Source of the DNA: Poecilobothrus nobilitatus
Taxonomy: Eukaryota; Arthropoda; Insecta; Diptera; Dolichopodidae
Assembly (NCBI GenBank): GCA_947095535.1
Contig: OX352774.1
Location: 79,546,416 to 79,610,415 of the forward strand
DNA: 64,000 nucleotides
Direction: 5' to 3'
Part shown: one piece after another, positions 1 to 12,600 of the stretch
How the letters are laid out: each line of letters opens with the position of its first letter
Numbering within the stretch: position 1 is the first letter of the stretch
Made by a program: the position numbers and the translations under genes
The notes under the pieces: model-generated
Databases searched by the model: none
Told to the model about the DNA's origin: nothing
Seen by the model: only the letters and a program-made list of their open reading frames with translations

Positions 1-1889
1 AAATTTAAAAGTCGCTACGTTAAGCATTTTAAAAATTGAATGAAACAAAGTTGAAAGTATTTCCAGGTACAGAAAAGCACCGGAAGTGAACGGATTTGAT
101 CTTTCGTCTCTAAATTTATATTTTACATCAAAAAGATACTTCTTTTCCAGAACATGTACACAAAATATGAATTTATATACCTACACCTACCCACAAAATT
201 TTATTATTTTTGTATATTTAAGTAAAAAGGGTTTACAAAAACAGATTTAATTTTTTTGTAAATTTTTGAGGAAAAGTGGAGTATCCGGCGATAAGGTGTA
301 ATTTCGAAATTCAACAATAAACTTGAAATTTTTCATCGATAATATTTTGGTTTAATAATTATAATGAAGTTGCATTCCACTACTTATGGATCAAATTTGG
401 GGCACAATATCATGTAGAAATTTTAGAGTTCGGATACATGGCCATATATACAGATGTTCTGATAAACTACTCTCAAAAAATACTTGTTGTTTAGTAATAA
501 TAATATACTGCTTTATGATTCATTTGAATTAGTCGTAACATAATATTTCTAAATTACGGCTTTATGACACCCCACCATTTCAAATATTTGCTCTTTTACA
601 AAAAAGAAATCTAAAGTTACTCTACAAACTGTGATTTAAACAAAAAAAAATATTTTGGTTTTTTGATGAATTTTTCTTTTCTTTTATATTGTGTGTATTT
701 TTTTTGATACACCTATACTGTATTTTTTTTTTTGAAAAGAAACATATTTCGTTACATCCTTTAATATCCCTTTTGAATTGTAAATAATATGTGTATGTGT
801 GTTAATGCGTGTATAAACTATATACCTAATATAAACATACAATAATACAAAACAGACAAACCAGAAAATAAATTTGAAATGGATTTTATCTTTTCTATCT
901 TTTAATTCACAACAAACACAATATAATGCAATAGACTGCAGGACAATAAAAGAAAAAAAAAGCAAAAAAGTAAAAAGAAACTATGAAAGTGTTATATAAA
1001 GGTTTTTTTTTTAAAAATCAGCAGATTTATTGCAAAAGTTGCATAGTTAAAGAAAATTAACGAAATGATAGTTTTCTTTTTTGTTATTTTATCGTTGGTT
1101 AAACGACAGGATCATAGGTAAATCGTTTTGCTCCTGTTGAACGTGAAAATGTAAACTTTAGTTAAATGTGAAATAGGAGTTTTGTAAATTGTATTAAATT
1201 TATACAAGCCAATATAATATATGTGATCCTTTTGTTTTTGGATTTTATCTAGTAATTTTAGAAATTTAATTTGAGAAGAGAAAAATTGTAAGTACTTTTA
1301 TTTTTTAAGGATAGTCCATTTAATATAAGGGATGTAAAGGATGTGCTTTTTAGAATTTAGATCATTTTGTGTTTTGTGTTTTTTTTTTTTTTGTGATTGT
1401 AGCAATTGATGTAACGTAATCTGTTATGGACTGTAATTTTTAAATGAAAAGTCATATTTTTTTTTTTTTGTTGTAAATGAAAAGATAATTTTATAATTTG
1501 TTAGTTTTTACCAGATTTTACGAAAGATATTTTTAGAAAATTGCAAATAATAAAAAATTTGCTATCATAATGTCATTTTAGTGTACTAATCTTTAACAGT
1601 TTAACAAATTGCTAATAACAAATTTGAACACAATAATGATCAGAAGGAATTATTGTATGAAAACTTTAAATTATTGAAGTTATAAAATAACATAAAATAT
1701 TCTTAAGAAGTTTAGTGCGGAAATTTAAAGCAATTAGCTTACAGTTTTGAAGTTTTGAAGTTTAAAATTCGTTTTTAGTAATCTCTTTATAGAATATTAA
1801 ATATGTAGTTTTTTAACACTTAAATGTATTAAGTGTTATACTTATTAAATATGTAGTTTTTTAAAACTTTATTTTAACAAGTTTATTTT
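1..1889. other. A/T-rich noncoding DNA
   Basis: No gene or repeat family is recognised here. The sequence is dominated by A and T runs. Open frames of 60-95 codons in it, such as the minus-strand one at 684-965, consist of Phe/Tyr/Ile/Lys runs as expected from A/T-rich noncoding DNA. A short duplicated piece around 1796-1865 (a 22-bp TATTAAATATGTAG-type unit, twice) flanks a small perfect 8-bp hairpin (AACACTTA / TAAGTGTT). Confidence 0.6.
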
Positions 1890-1899
1890 ACATAAAGCG

Positions 1900-2155
1900 C
1901 TTATTACACGATACAACGGTTGAATCAATTTGTTGAAATTCATCGCTTGTTGAACAAACGTATTTTTGTATTGTATATTGTAAATTTTATTACATATTTG
2001 CTAGTGTTAACAATTGAAACAATATTGAGTGGTTGAATGATTTGAATGTTCTACCACTTGCTGTTATGCGATATACAACAACCGTTGAATAGAAGTCGTA
2101 TCTCATATTTTGAATTGTTCAACCATTCAACCAATTTTGCTATTATTTAAAATTT
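1900..2155. repeat. Cluster of GTTGAA/TTCAAC motifs, possible MITE relic
   Basis: The motifs GGTTGAAT, TGTTGAAC and their complements (GTTCAACC, ATTCAACC) occur about eight times in 250 bp in both orientations. Two CGATA..CAAC..GTTGAAT blocks lie near 1910 and 2070. This looks like a decayed element with inverted and direct internal repeats. No clean terminal inverted repeat or target duplication could be fixed by eye. Confidence 0.25.
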
Positions 2156-2169
2156 TTAATAAAAATATC

Positions 2170-4326
2170 AAAATTTTGTTTTTATTTAAATGCATACTGT
2201 AATAATATTGTAATTAAAGAAACAGCATTTATATTTACCCACTGTAAACATTGGAGTTTTTAATAATATATGTTTTTTGCTACTGCTACTAACACAGTTG
2301 TCAAATCACGATTAGTAATAAAGCTTATAATCAGATATGGTTCCATCAGTGTTAGTTTTTAATGAGTATTACTCGGTATATTAGCATTTACAACTCTTTC
2401 TGAAAACCATTATTTTACTCATATTATTTTTCGATTTCTAGCTACTTTACGACATATCATTTTAGACATTTTTAGAACCTTTTATTGAAAAGCTAAGCAA
2501 TGAAAGCACAAATATTTTATTTTTTTACATAGTTGAATTGTCAATACAGATTGTATTTTGTGTTTTTGCAAAGGCACACCAACCCAACATCGTATCATAT
2601 TTCAGCTCAACGAAAGTTTATTCCACCCTTGGACAACCGTTATATCGTGAATATTAGAATCGCTGTTCTTTGCAAATAGCTGAATAAATGCGTTTATGGT
2701 ATCTGTTAATCAATTTCGATACGTCAATTAATTAAAACAAATTTAATAAACATTAGATTGTTAGAAATTTTTCCATGGGGTTTTAACTTTTAAGCAGTAC
2801 CTTGAAATATTTTATGTATATTGAGATATGGATGTGGTTTTCTTTATTATTAAAAACAATAATTTTTCATAATATAAATTTTAATTTATTCTAAATATTT
2901 TTGACCTTTGTTAAGTCATTACATTTTTTTCGTATATCAATTAAGTTTTTTTTGCACTTTTAGTATTAATTTGCCTTTATTATTTACCTCGTCTCAAATA
3001 CCTTATCTTTTACACCTTTCTATTATTTGAAAACATCTTCCTTCACCATTTACACCTTGTATCTTTTATATCCGCTATAAACAACTATTGAATGTTTAAA
3101 TCTTTCGATTTCGGGCATTCATATACAATGTGTTTGATTCGAAGTCTGATTTGGTATGGGTTACATACATATTGTTGAATTTTCTCTTTTGTAAGTTTAT
3201 GTATTCAATCAGTACTTTGATTTTTCTTTATCGAATGCTTGTTATTTTTATACCAGTTAGCATTGTCAGTCATTTCTTTAGTATTGTTTTTTTCTGCTTT
3301 ATATGTGATTTTAAAAAAGTATGTTGCATTCTGTCACAGTTTTTGCATACACATATAGGTTTTGTTAAATTCGCAGTGTTCTTTTTCAGTGCTTGCTGTG
3401 TCACTAGAATCTTAAGTAAGTATGACTGAGTAGAAGAATTCATTTTATTGTTGCACTTTTCGTTTCTCTATTCGCATATTCCATACATATTTCCTTGAAT
3501 ACCTATAAATACATGTTCTAAAACCCGACCTCTTTCTTTTTCAATGTATATTTCATTAATTTGTTTTTAATGTTTACTAAAGTTGTTTTTATTATTATTT
3601 GGATTTGTTATTGTTTTGATTGAAAATTTTTTATTAATTTCAAATGTGTTAAATTATATTAAATTAATTAAATTCCAAAAAAAAAAAAATAAGTTTCTCC
3701 TTCTCATTCGTATTATTGTTGCTGTGTCATTGCTTGTAACTTTTAATATAATTCTTCTGTTATATTATTTAATTTTGTAAATTTTTTTTATAATTTATTT
3801 TATATTTTAATTATATTGCATTAAAACAGAATACTAATTAAATTATATTTTCTCTCTCTTTCTCACTCTTTTTCTTTTTCTAACCGGCAAAAAAATTAAT
3901 AATTTTCATTTTTATTATTCAATTTAATTCCATTAATCAATTAATACCTATTTTATATTATTAATATATTATTAATATTTATTATAATATTCTAACTTCT
4001 ATCTCTCTTTGTATTTCTTCCTCTCTTTTTCTCACTCACAAAAATCAACAATTGCTATTATTTATTTATATTTTGTTCTTTTTGTTTATTAAATTGAATT
4101 CCTTTAATCAATTAATATATCTATTAATATATTATTAATTATTGATTAATGATAAATAAATTCATCTAATTAATCAAAAAAAAAAAAAAAAAACAATTAA
4201 TTTAAATTATTATAAAATTTAATTAAAATTATTTAAAAATTAATTGACAAATTAATTAAAAGAACAAAAAAAAAAATATTAGTTGTGTTTAGTATTTAAT
4301 AGTCTTTTAATTTTCATTTAGTTAAT
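2170..4326. other. Noncoding upstream region of the receptor gene
   Basis: A/T-rich DNA with many TTAATTAA-like stretches and A/T runs lies upstream of the receptor start. Two plus-strand frames (3130-3429, 99 codons; 3583-3780, 65 codons) are rich in Phe/Leu/Ile and span T runs. Their length is about what chance allows in 64 kb of such DNA, and neither shows the receptor signatures. They are not called as genes. Confidence 0.5.
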
Positions 4327-5899
4327 ATGAAAATAATATTAATATATTTTGAAAATTTTTTTTCAATAATATTGAATTTATTACAAATTTTATTTGGAAT
4401 ATCAATTGAATTTTTAAATACCAATTATTTTAATACTAAAAAATTAATATTATATAAATTTGAATTAAATTTTTATAAATTTTTTGAAATTATTGTAAAA
4501 TTATTTTTTCCAATTGTATTTTTTTTATATTTAAATATATTAAAGGATTTTTTTTTAGAAAATTTTATTATTGAAAATGATTCTTTAATATTACAACAAG
4601 CAATATTAATAATAGCAATAATAAGATATTTTTTACAATTTTATTTTATATTTAATCGAATAAAAAATAGAAAAAAATTTAATATATTTTATAAAAAATT
4701 TAAAAAGAAATTTTTTTTTAAATATTTAAAAAAAAATCAAAATATAAAAATTTTATTTAATTATAATATGAAAATTTTTTTTTATATAAAATTTTTATTA
4801 AAATATTTGTATTTATTAATTTCTATATATTTTTTTATATCATCAAATGCAGCAATTGTATCAATTTATGATACTGAATTTGAATTTCGTTTAATGTCAT
4901 TTACAATGTTTTTATCTAGATTTCAATTAGAAAATGAATTATTTTTTATATTAAAAGAATTTTTTATTAATTGTTTATATCAAATAGAAATTATAAAAAA
5001 ATTTAAATTTAATTATGAAAATATAAAAAAAAATACAAAAAAATATACAAAAATAAAAAATCGTTATAATATATATTTTTATAAAAGAATAAAATTTTAT
5101 ATAAAATTAAGAAAATACTATAATATGTTTAATAATATATTTTCAGAAATTTTATTTTTAATATTATGGGATTTTTTTACTGAACTTTGTACAAGTATTA
5201 TACCATTATTAATTTTTTTTGGTATGTCAAAAATTGATATTTATAATTCTGTAACTGGATTATTTTCAAATGCATTTTTATTAATAAGTCATATTATATT
5301 AACACCATTATGGACAATTTTTATGATAACATCATTAAAAAATATTTTAAATGATTTAAATGTAAAAATTTTTGAACTTTGGTTATTAATGGATGATCAG
5401 AAATCAGAAAGAATATTATATTTAAAAGTAATTTTTTTTTTTAAAATTGTTTTTATTATTGTATTAATATATTATTAATAGATATATAAATATATAAATT
5501 TTTTTATTATTGTATTAATATATTATTAATAGATATATAAATATATATATTTTTTTATGATTGTATTAATATATTATTAATAGATATATAAATATATATA
5601 TTTTTTTATTATTGTATTAATATATTATTAATATATATATAAATATTTCTTTTTATTATTGTATATTAATAGATATTTATATATATATATATTTTTTGAA
5701 ATAATTTTAGATTGATACAACATTTTTTAATATGAAATTATATAAATTGGATTTTAATATAACAGGATATAATAATTTGGAAAAAAAATCAATATTAATT
5801 TTTCTAAATTTTTTTATAACAATATTTTTAACATTATATCAATTATTTGATATATTTTTTAATTATTTTAAAAGTAATTTTGATAGGCATATCCTATAA
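4327..5899 (+). CDS. Gustatory-receptor-like seven-transmembrane chemoreceptor (2 exons)
   Basis: Exon 1 is 4327-5427 (367 codons) and exon 2 is 5711-5899 (62 codons plus TAA), joined by a phase-0 GT-AG intron into 429 residues, a typical insect gustatory receptor length. Hydrophobic segments fall near residues 5-28, 53-75, 86-109, 148-178, 190-220, 270-300, 312-337 and 394-416, separated by Lys/Asn-rich loops. Residues 18-29 (LLQILFGISIEF) resemble the conserved N-terminal hydrophobic motif of the family. Exon 2 supplies the last helix with T404-IFLTLY-Q411-L412, matching the family signature T-Y-h5-Q-F in spacing with Tyr replaced by Ile. A phase-0 intron just before this helix is conserved in insect gustatory receptors. 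Such proteins are ligand-gated cation channels in the sensory neuron membrane; the ligand cannot be inferred. Codons nearly all end in A/T and Phe/Ile/Lys/Asn dominate. An odorant receptor is less likely. The frame is intact. Confidence 0.85.
5428..5710 (+). other. Phase-0 intron of the receptor gene
   Basis: The donor is AAA|GTAATT and the acceptor ATAATTTTAG|ATTGAT. Reading through the donor adds only 16 hydrophobic residues before a TAA at 5476-5478, and those residues come from the tandem repeat. Splicing restores the C-terminal helix in frame. Both exon edges fall between codons. Confidence 0.8.
5448..5690 (+). repeat. 51-bp tandem repeat inside receptor intron
   Basis: A unit containing GTATTAATATATTATTAATAG is repeated about 4.5 times. 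Its GTATTAATA anchor lies at 5461, 5512, 5563 and 5614, a constant period of 51 bp, then a diverged unit at 5661 (offset 47). The array fills most of the 283-bp intron. Confidence 0.85.
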
Positions 5900-6760
5900 A
5901 GATTTTGAAATTACTATATACAGAAGTAATTAAATTAATTATTAATACTGAAGGAAAACAAAAATGTCTACTACAGGAAATTTAATTCTACAATCTACAT
6001 TAGCAGTTCTTTACGATTAATAAATTTTTTTTGAAAATTACCACTAAAACTTAAAGGAATTTTTGTTTGGGAATTTTTTGAAAGCAGATAATATTTAATA
6101 TTAAAGCTAAGAATTATTAATTAAAAAAAAAAAATGTTTTTAAAAATTTTGTGTAAGAACAATATCTGAAATAAGAAGAATGATATGGTTTTTGTATTGT
6201 TTTTTTTGTTTTTTTTTATATAAAATTTGTAATTAACAATAAGGGATATTTTAAATAAAAAAAATTCTAAATAAATTTAATTTTTTTCTAGCAGAAGGAT
6301 GATATTTTTTTTGTTAATAAAAATAATTTTATTTTTGAATTTACGAATATCTACCCTATGCTGTTAGGTCGTTTTATCTTGTCCTATATAAGTTTGATTG
6401 TCTTCAAAATTTTAATCTTAATTGTAGGTTTGAAACTGAATATGATGGAATAAATATTAATTAGTTTTCTATATTTTGTTTATTTTTATTATTATAATTA
6501 TCATACTTTTACCTTTTGGTATAAATGTATGTGCTTTTTCAGACCCATAGTAAATTTTTACTTTTTACTTTACTACTTTTTTTTTGTTGATTCATTTTTT
6601 TTGTTTTTTTTTATATTATATCGTCCAGATATAAATATCTGCCGATATTTTTAGGATCCTCTTGCTTTTAGAATATGTGGGCCATCTCAGTACAAGTATT
6701 CAATTATAATTATATTTAATATTTTCTTTACATTATTTTATTATATTTTATATAATATTT
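5900..6760. other. 3' flank of the receptor gene
   Basis: Noncoding A/T-rich DNA. The first AATAAA after the receptor stop is at about 6019-6024 and could be its poly(A) signal, though this hexamer is frequent by chance at this base composition. No other feature is recognised. Confidence 0.35.
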
Positions 6761-6763
6761 TAT

Positions 6764-6837
6764 CTGTCCGAGCTTTGAACCCGAGACCTTTCTTCTGAAA
6801 GACCAGTGACTTACGTACTGCACCATTGGTCAGATGA
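6764..6837 (-). mobile_element. SINE family C, tRNA-like head
   Basis: Read on the minus strand, this holds an A-box-like TGGTGCAGTACGTAAGT and a B-box-like GGTTCAAAGC about 35 bp downstream, the internal RNA polymerase III promoter of tRNA-derived SINEs. No acceptor stem can form, so it is not a working tRNA gene. The related copy at 46508-46582 shares the layout. Confidence 0.6.
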
Positions 6838-6914
6838 GATTAATTTTTCGTAAAAGTTTTTATTTTGTTTTTGTTTCAATCTAAAAATATGCAATTTTTT
6901 AAATATTAAAATAC

Positions 6915-7020
6915 ATAAAGGTTTCGGTTGCCTTTTGATTAAGCATGTGGTTTATTAACCGAAAGAGTATGGGTTCAAGTACTGCACAGGCATCAAGTGT
7001 TTTAAATGAACATATGCAAA
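6915..7020 (+). mobile_element. SINE family A, plus-strand copy
   Basis: The tRNA-like head has a degenerate A box (TTGCCTTTTGATTAAGCATG) and a B box (GGGTTCAAGTACTGCAC). The same words, including the anticodon-arm-like GCATGTGGYTTATTAA, recur in inverse orientation at 13740-13824, so these are copies of one tRNA-derived family. Confidence 0.65.
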
Positions 7021-7126
7021 ATTACTCAAAATGTAAAATACATGAAAATAGTATATAAAAATATATGTAAATAATATATTATATACTTATGTATCTATGT
7101 ATATTATAAACAAAATAAATAATATT

Positions 7127-7530
7127 AGGCGCCTCGGTGGATTTTTGATTAACAAATTCCTCTTGCAACCAAAACTAAATGTTGTTGTTTGGTAGGATAG
7201 GGAATAAATAACTACATCTAGGTCCTGTGAACCGTTGTTCGCCCCAACTTTATTAGTCATTTGTTTATTACAGTCAGTCAATGCATCTAAAGAACAATGG
7301 TCGTCTGATCAAGTGGCTACACTTTGGAGAGATCTTTGCAGTAGCCCCTTTCCAAAGTTTTTTTCTTTTGGGATGCCAGCATCAGGTAATGACAAAATAC
7401 GTGTAGTACCGCCTTGGTCTCTTTAGTACAACTTTTACACATAAATCTGTGATCTCTGTCTATTCTTTCAACGTGTACCTTTAGCATCAGATTACCTGTA
7501 GTGATTTCTGTAGTTCAACAAAATAAATAA
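7127..7530. repeat. Higher-G/C island, probably a SINE or LINE relic
   Basis: It begins with GGCGCCTCGGTGG followed by TTTTTGATTAAC, similar to the first bases of the SINE heads elsewhere in this window, and continues with 400 bp of more balanced base composition. Within it, 7274-7385 is preceded by TTTATTACAG and followed by GTAATG, so it looks like a 112-nt exon with an open frame. The frame has no ATG and no recognised homology, so a retroelement relic is the simpler reading. Confidence 0.35.
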
Positions 7531-9560
7531 TATTTACAACATAAATGCAATGTAGTAATCAATCTGTAATGCCCTTAGTAATTTAATGCTTTTAGCAATA
7601 TTTACGAATCATATATGTATGATTCGTATTAGTAAACTTAATAAATAATTGGAAATTAAATAAAACTAAAATTTTTTTTTTTTTAACTTAAAGAAAGAAA
7701 AATTTTTATTATATAAGTTGAAAAACTCAACGATTTTTAAAAATAAAATTTCCTTCCATGTATTTTTAAACGTGATTTTCAAATCTAACAATTTTTAAAA
7801 TAAAATTCTGTACAAAATCCACCGTCTATTCAATTGTTTAAAAAAAAAAAAATTACATAGAAATTTGATTTAATAAATGAAAAGATTTCAGTATTTTTGA
7901 TTGATTTCGAAATTTTGAGTTACTTATAAGTAAATGAAAATATAAAAATATTTAAAATATGCAAAACTAATAGCCGTATACAAAACTTAGCCATTTTAAT
8001 ATTAAAATATTATTTGAAATCATTTGAAAATTTATGAAAATTTGATACGACTCACACCATTGATTTTCTTTTTGGGGTAACAGTTTAACATTTAATAATG
8101 TCTGTGTTGTTTCATTTCAGAGTGTTATTATTTTAATAATTTTATTATGTCGGAAAATTTCATTTAATTTTCATTCAGTATAAAAGAAAAAAAAATATGA
8201 AAAATTGAAATGGAAAACAGAAAATACAAAACAGAATATAAGAAAATGAAAGGTAAAAATTTTAAATTAACATAATAAATGATTTTTCCATGTAGAAATA
8301 AAGTAATTGAATGTAAAATAAGGGTAGGAAAATTGTACAAAAATGGTTATATTAATTTGTTCGCGAAATATTTTCACAATAGACATTAAGTTTATACTGA
8401 ATCGTAGGTAGGTACATATATACTTAATATGGGATAATGTGAAAAGAGAGGGGGTGGAGGAGGCGCGTTTTTATATAATAAATTTTAAATAATTATGGAA
8501 TGAGTGATTTTTCATTAAATTTATTAAGCATTAAAAAATACTTTGCGGAATAGAGTGTGAAAATATTTTCCATTTTCAGTTTTTTTTCTTTGTTTTTTTT
8601 TTTGTTTTTTTTTTTTTGTTTTTTTAAATATTTGAATATTTCATTTAATTTTCCCTATAAGTTTTTTTTTTTTTTTTAATTAGTTAAAGTGCTATAAAAA
8701 TTTACTTATTTTTATTATATTATTTTTCCATTTCCTCTTTTTAAAAAAAAAAAATCGATTTTGTTTTTTACTTTCGAATATCTAACAGGAAAATTAATTA
8801 CGAATTTTATTGTTTGTTAAAATTTTAGTTATATTTTTCAATTATTATAAATTATTTTCTTCCATGATGAATTTTGAATTTTTGTATTTAATTTTTAACA
8901 TCAAAATTAGATTATGGGAAGATTATCTTAGGTTTTGTAAGATTTTGTTGTCAGCTAAATGAATTAAAAATTTTCAATATATTTTTTGATATGTTAAATG
9001 AAAGGATTATGGGAGAACGCTTTCAGAATTTTCATTTTTTTGTTTTCATTTATTTTGATTTTATGATTAGAAGCGAAAGAAACAGCAACTTAACATTAAA
9101 TTGAATTTTGATTTAAATTATGATAATATGAAATATTTCGGAATATAAATATGTAATTTTAATACTTTATCGTAATTTTTTTTTGTTCTGTCAAATATTG
9201 AAAAATGCCAAAAAAAAAATTAACTAAACCCAATTTTTAAAATGCAAATAAAGTTTAAAATTTAAAGTAAACATATTTAAACTAGAATAATTGTGAGAAA
9301 TGTAAAAATTAGTTCGAATTGGATTAAAAGAACTAACTTAGGTTATAATTTTAGTTTAGGTGCCATATCTGCCACGTCTGATTGTTTTAGCAATTTTGCA
9401 CAAACAAAATTCAATGAAAATAATTAACTCTTGTGATGGTTGGTGTCGCACTATTAAGGGATTAATATAATATTTATGATATGAAATTAATGTTAGTGTA
9501 AATAATTTATAAAATACTTATTAATATCCTTTATTTATAAAAATGAACTAAAAAGGCTTT
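7531..9560. other. A/T-rich noncoding DNA
   Basis: Nothing recognised. Long T runs lie near 8580-8680. A small purine-rich patch (GAGAGGGGGTGGAGGAGG) at about 8447 stands out in base composition but shows no further structure. Confidence 0.55.
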
Positions 9561-9562
9561 TC

Positions 9563-9690
9563 AAATTAAGATACGCGTAACATATTCGTGTTCAGGGTCG
9601 TAAATGTATTTTTCTTTAAAGTTTTAAATTAAGTTACGCGTAACATATTCGTGTTCAGTATTCTTGTGCTAAATGTATATTCCTTTAAAG
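9563..9690. repeat. 63-bp tandem duplication
   Basis: Two adjacent copies begin with AAATTAAG at 9563 and 9626. They share TACGCGTAACATATTCGTG and a downstream GTAAATGTAT..CTTTAAAG-like segment. The second copy has a short insertion. No coding potential. Confidence 0.8.
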
Positions 9691-12600
9691 ATTCTTTGTT
9701 TATTCCACTTCAGAAAGAAGTTTAACAGAAGTAGTTTAATATCTTAAGCTAATAAATTCTAAATTATCTTCTGAGATTAAAGAAATCACGTTTTGATATA
9801 TTAATCCCGACCCATAGCAACAAACTTATCCAATTTTCATGATAAAAATAAATTTTCACTCCCCATTAGAAATTTTTTTCTTGTATTTTTTTTTTTTTGT
9901 TAAGAAAAATTTATTTTTCCTTTTTAATTATCAATCACTTCTTTCAAAATTATCAATCTTCAATTATCAATCACTTCTAAAATTTTATAGGACTATTTTA
10001 AAATAGTTAAGAAATTTAATTGATGATAGATATCTAAACATTTTTTTATGTAGGAATTAAACCTTTTTTTGTTTTTTAAATTCAAGACCTTTTTAGCTTT
10101 TATCTAAATGAAATTCTAGTACAATTTTACCATTTCTTTTTTTTTTTTTTTCAAATTGATATTGTATGTAATGAATCAATTATTATCCTTTAAAAAAAAA
10201 CCAAAACAAAAATAGGTATCCTTTTTTTTAAAAACTATAAACCTACGTTGTTTTTGTACTTATATCTATGATATGTATATATACGCTATATATATATATA
10301 TGTACATACAAATATTTATTATTGGACTACTTAAATACTTATTTGAAGTTTAAAAGACGTATAGAATATATGATTAAAAATTTATAAAAATTGTATCTTT
10401 GTAAATTAGTTATAAGTGGGTCTTAAATTTTAGGTATAGAAAACTATTTTATAAAGATAAATTTTCTATATTATGAGATAGTCATGAAAGTAAATTTAAT
10501 ATAAAATATTCTAAAAATAAATTTTCTATTAAAATTACTAAACGTATGTAATAAAGTGTATATAAGTGTTTTTTAAAATAAATATGGGTAATTGTATAGT
10601 TAAGTATGACCCAGTTTCAAATATATTCTATATGAAAACTGATATTTTGTTAAAACAATCAGTTAGGAAAAAAACAATATAGGAAAAAAAGGTAACAAGT
10701 TTGATTAATTACAAGAAAAATTATGTTTAAGAGAAGATCCTTTTTTACAATTGATCATAAAATAAAAGTAAAAAGAAATCACTTTAGATAAAATATCTAA
10801 AAAAAATAAAAAACAAAACAAATTCTGAAAAATATTGGGAATGAAAACAAACTGTATTATACAAATCAAATAAAGAAAATCAAGAGACATTTAAGTAATA
10901 AAGCATGAAAAATGCAGATACTGTATAAAAAACAAGAAAATGATGAAGAAAAGAATCAAATGAACTTTTTAATAAATGGCGGTCCATTAATTAAAACGAA
11001 AATTATTGTAGAGTTGACTGTATCAACTGTAGGATTCTCGTATGTCCCAAAAAGTTATGCTTTTAACATAAAATTTAATTATCTTTTATGTGTCGACTCT
11101 TGAGATATTATTTATGGTTAAAAAATTTAGATATCTAGTTTATTGACTTAGTAAAAACTGGAGTACATCAAAGAAAATAACTTGACAAATGTAAATATAT
11201 AATGAAAAATACTAAAATATCATTGGCTGATAGGGTTTCTATTGCCGAAATATTAAAAAGGATAATCAAAACGGTGAATCGTTATTAAACGTAAAAAGAA
11301 TTCGCCAATTGTTGCAACTCGTTCATGGTAAAATCTATGATTCACGTGGTATAGGTAGAAATTCAAAATTATAGCTCAGAAATATAAGAGTATACACCAG
11401 CGTTACATTATCTAGGTGTATGTAGGCATATTTAACAAGGCGAAATTATTCAAAGAACAGAGATTATCAAGAATATAATATGTAGGAAATTTAGCAGCTA
11501 TATGATAGCTACGCAAACTTTTTTTGTGTAGATTAATCAAAATTTTTGTAGAATTCGCATAAAACTTAACTTCTATTAATAAAATTTCACATACTCAATC
11601 TAATTAAACACTGACTTACGCTCATACAAAAAAAGAAGTTGTATATGACAGCTGACTCGAACCCGTACAAAAATTAAGTATAAACGATGTAATAAGGTAT
11701 GATAGGATTGAAAATATTTGCATTAGATATACGAAAACCAAGTTTAGTTTTTAAATTTATATATTAAGTTGAGTTTACAGAATGTCCTGCAATAATATCC
11801 AGTAAGGACATTCTACCAATTCTTGTTTACTATTTATTGTTTCATATCAACATAGTCTTGATGTCAGAATCTTTAAATACAAAGTCAAAACTAAATATGA
11901 TTTATATTTCGGCGTGTATCTAATTCATTTATTATGGAATAAACTTTATAAGATTCAAATACTGCACCAATGCCTATTATCAAGGTCTTTTTACCTTTTC
12001 TTATTAAATTTATGAACATAAAATTTTAATTTCGTAATATTTTAATTTGATAACCATTGAAATCAACGAAATTTCTATTGAATCTTTTAAAATTTCAATA
12101 TAAGATAATGTCTAAATCTGATGATGTATTTTTTTTTTTATTGTATTATTTGAAAAAAAAAAATTTCAAAACTTAACTACTTATTTATTCGTATAAGATA
12201 TAATAAAAAAAATTTTTTTTTTTTCATTCTCTGTTTATCCCCATGTATTTTATGCTTTCAATTTATATTTTTCTTTTTTCCTTTTGTTACAATAAATAAT
12301 AAAGAAGAAGATGGATATACACCTGAAAATAATTGAATATTACCAAATATGCAAATTTAGTTTTATCAATTTTTATTTTATTTTTCAATATTTTCTTATT
12401 TTTTTTTTTGTTTTTTTTTTGTTCGATTTTCTTTGCAATGAATTTTAATTTGAAATGAGAAAAACTTTAGAAGATCCTTTAACGTTATCTTATCAATAAA
12501 ATGTTTACGTATAGTGGTGCCTCGTTTGTTTTTTTTTTTTTTTCCTTTCTATTTTATTTTGCTTTATGTCTTAAACTTTTCGTATTTATTTATTATGAAA

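Noticed and set aside
3130..3780. Two hydrophobic plus-strand frames just upstream of the receptor gene
   Set aside because: They were considered as further receptor exons, but they lack the N-terminal or TY-Q-F type motifs, have no supportive splice sites, and are within chance length.
7235..7426. Secreted peptide starting MFAPTLLVICLLQ
   Set aside because: The first codon is TTG, not ATG, so no normal eukaryotic start exists. The island looks like a retroelement.
11779..11814. microRNA precursor
   Set aside because: Only a 10-bp stem with a 16-nt loop, too short for a pre-miRNA, with no extension of pairing outside.
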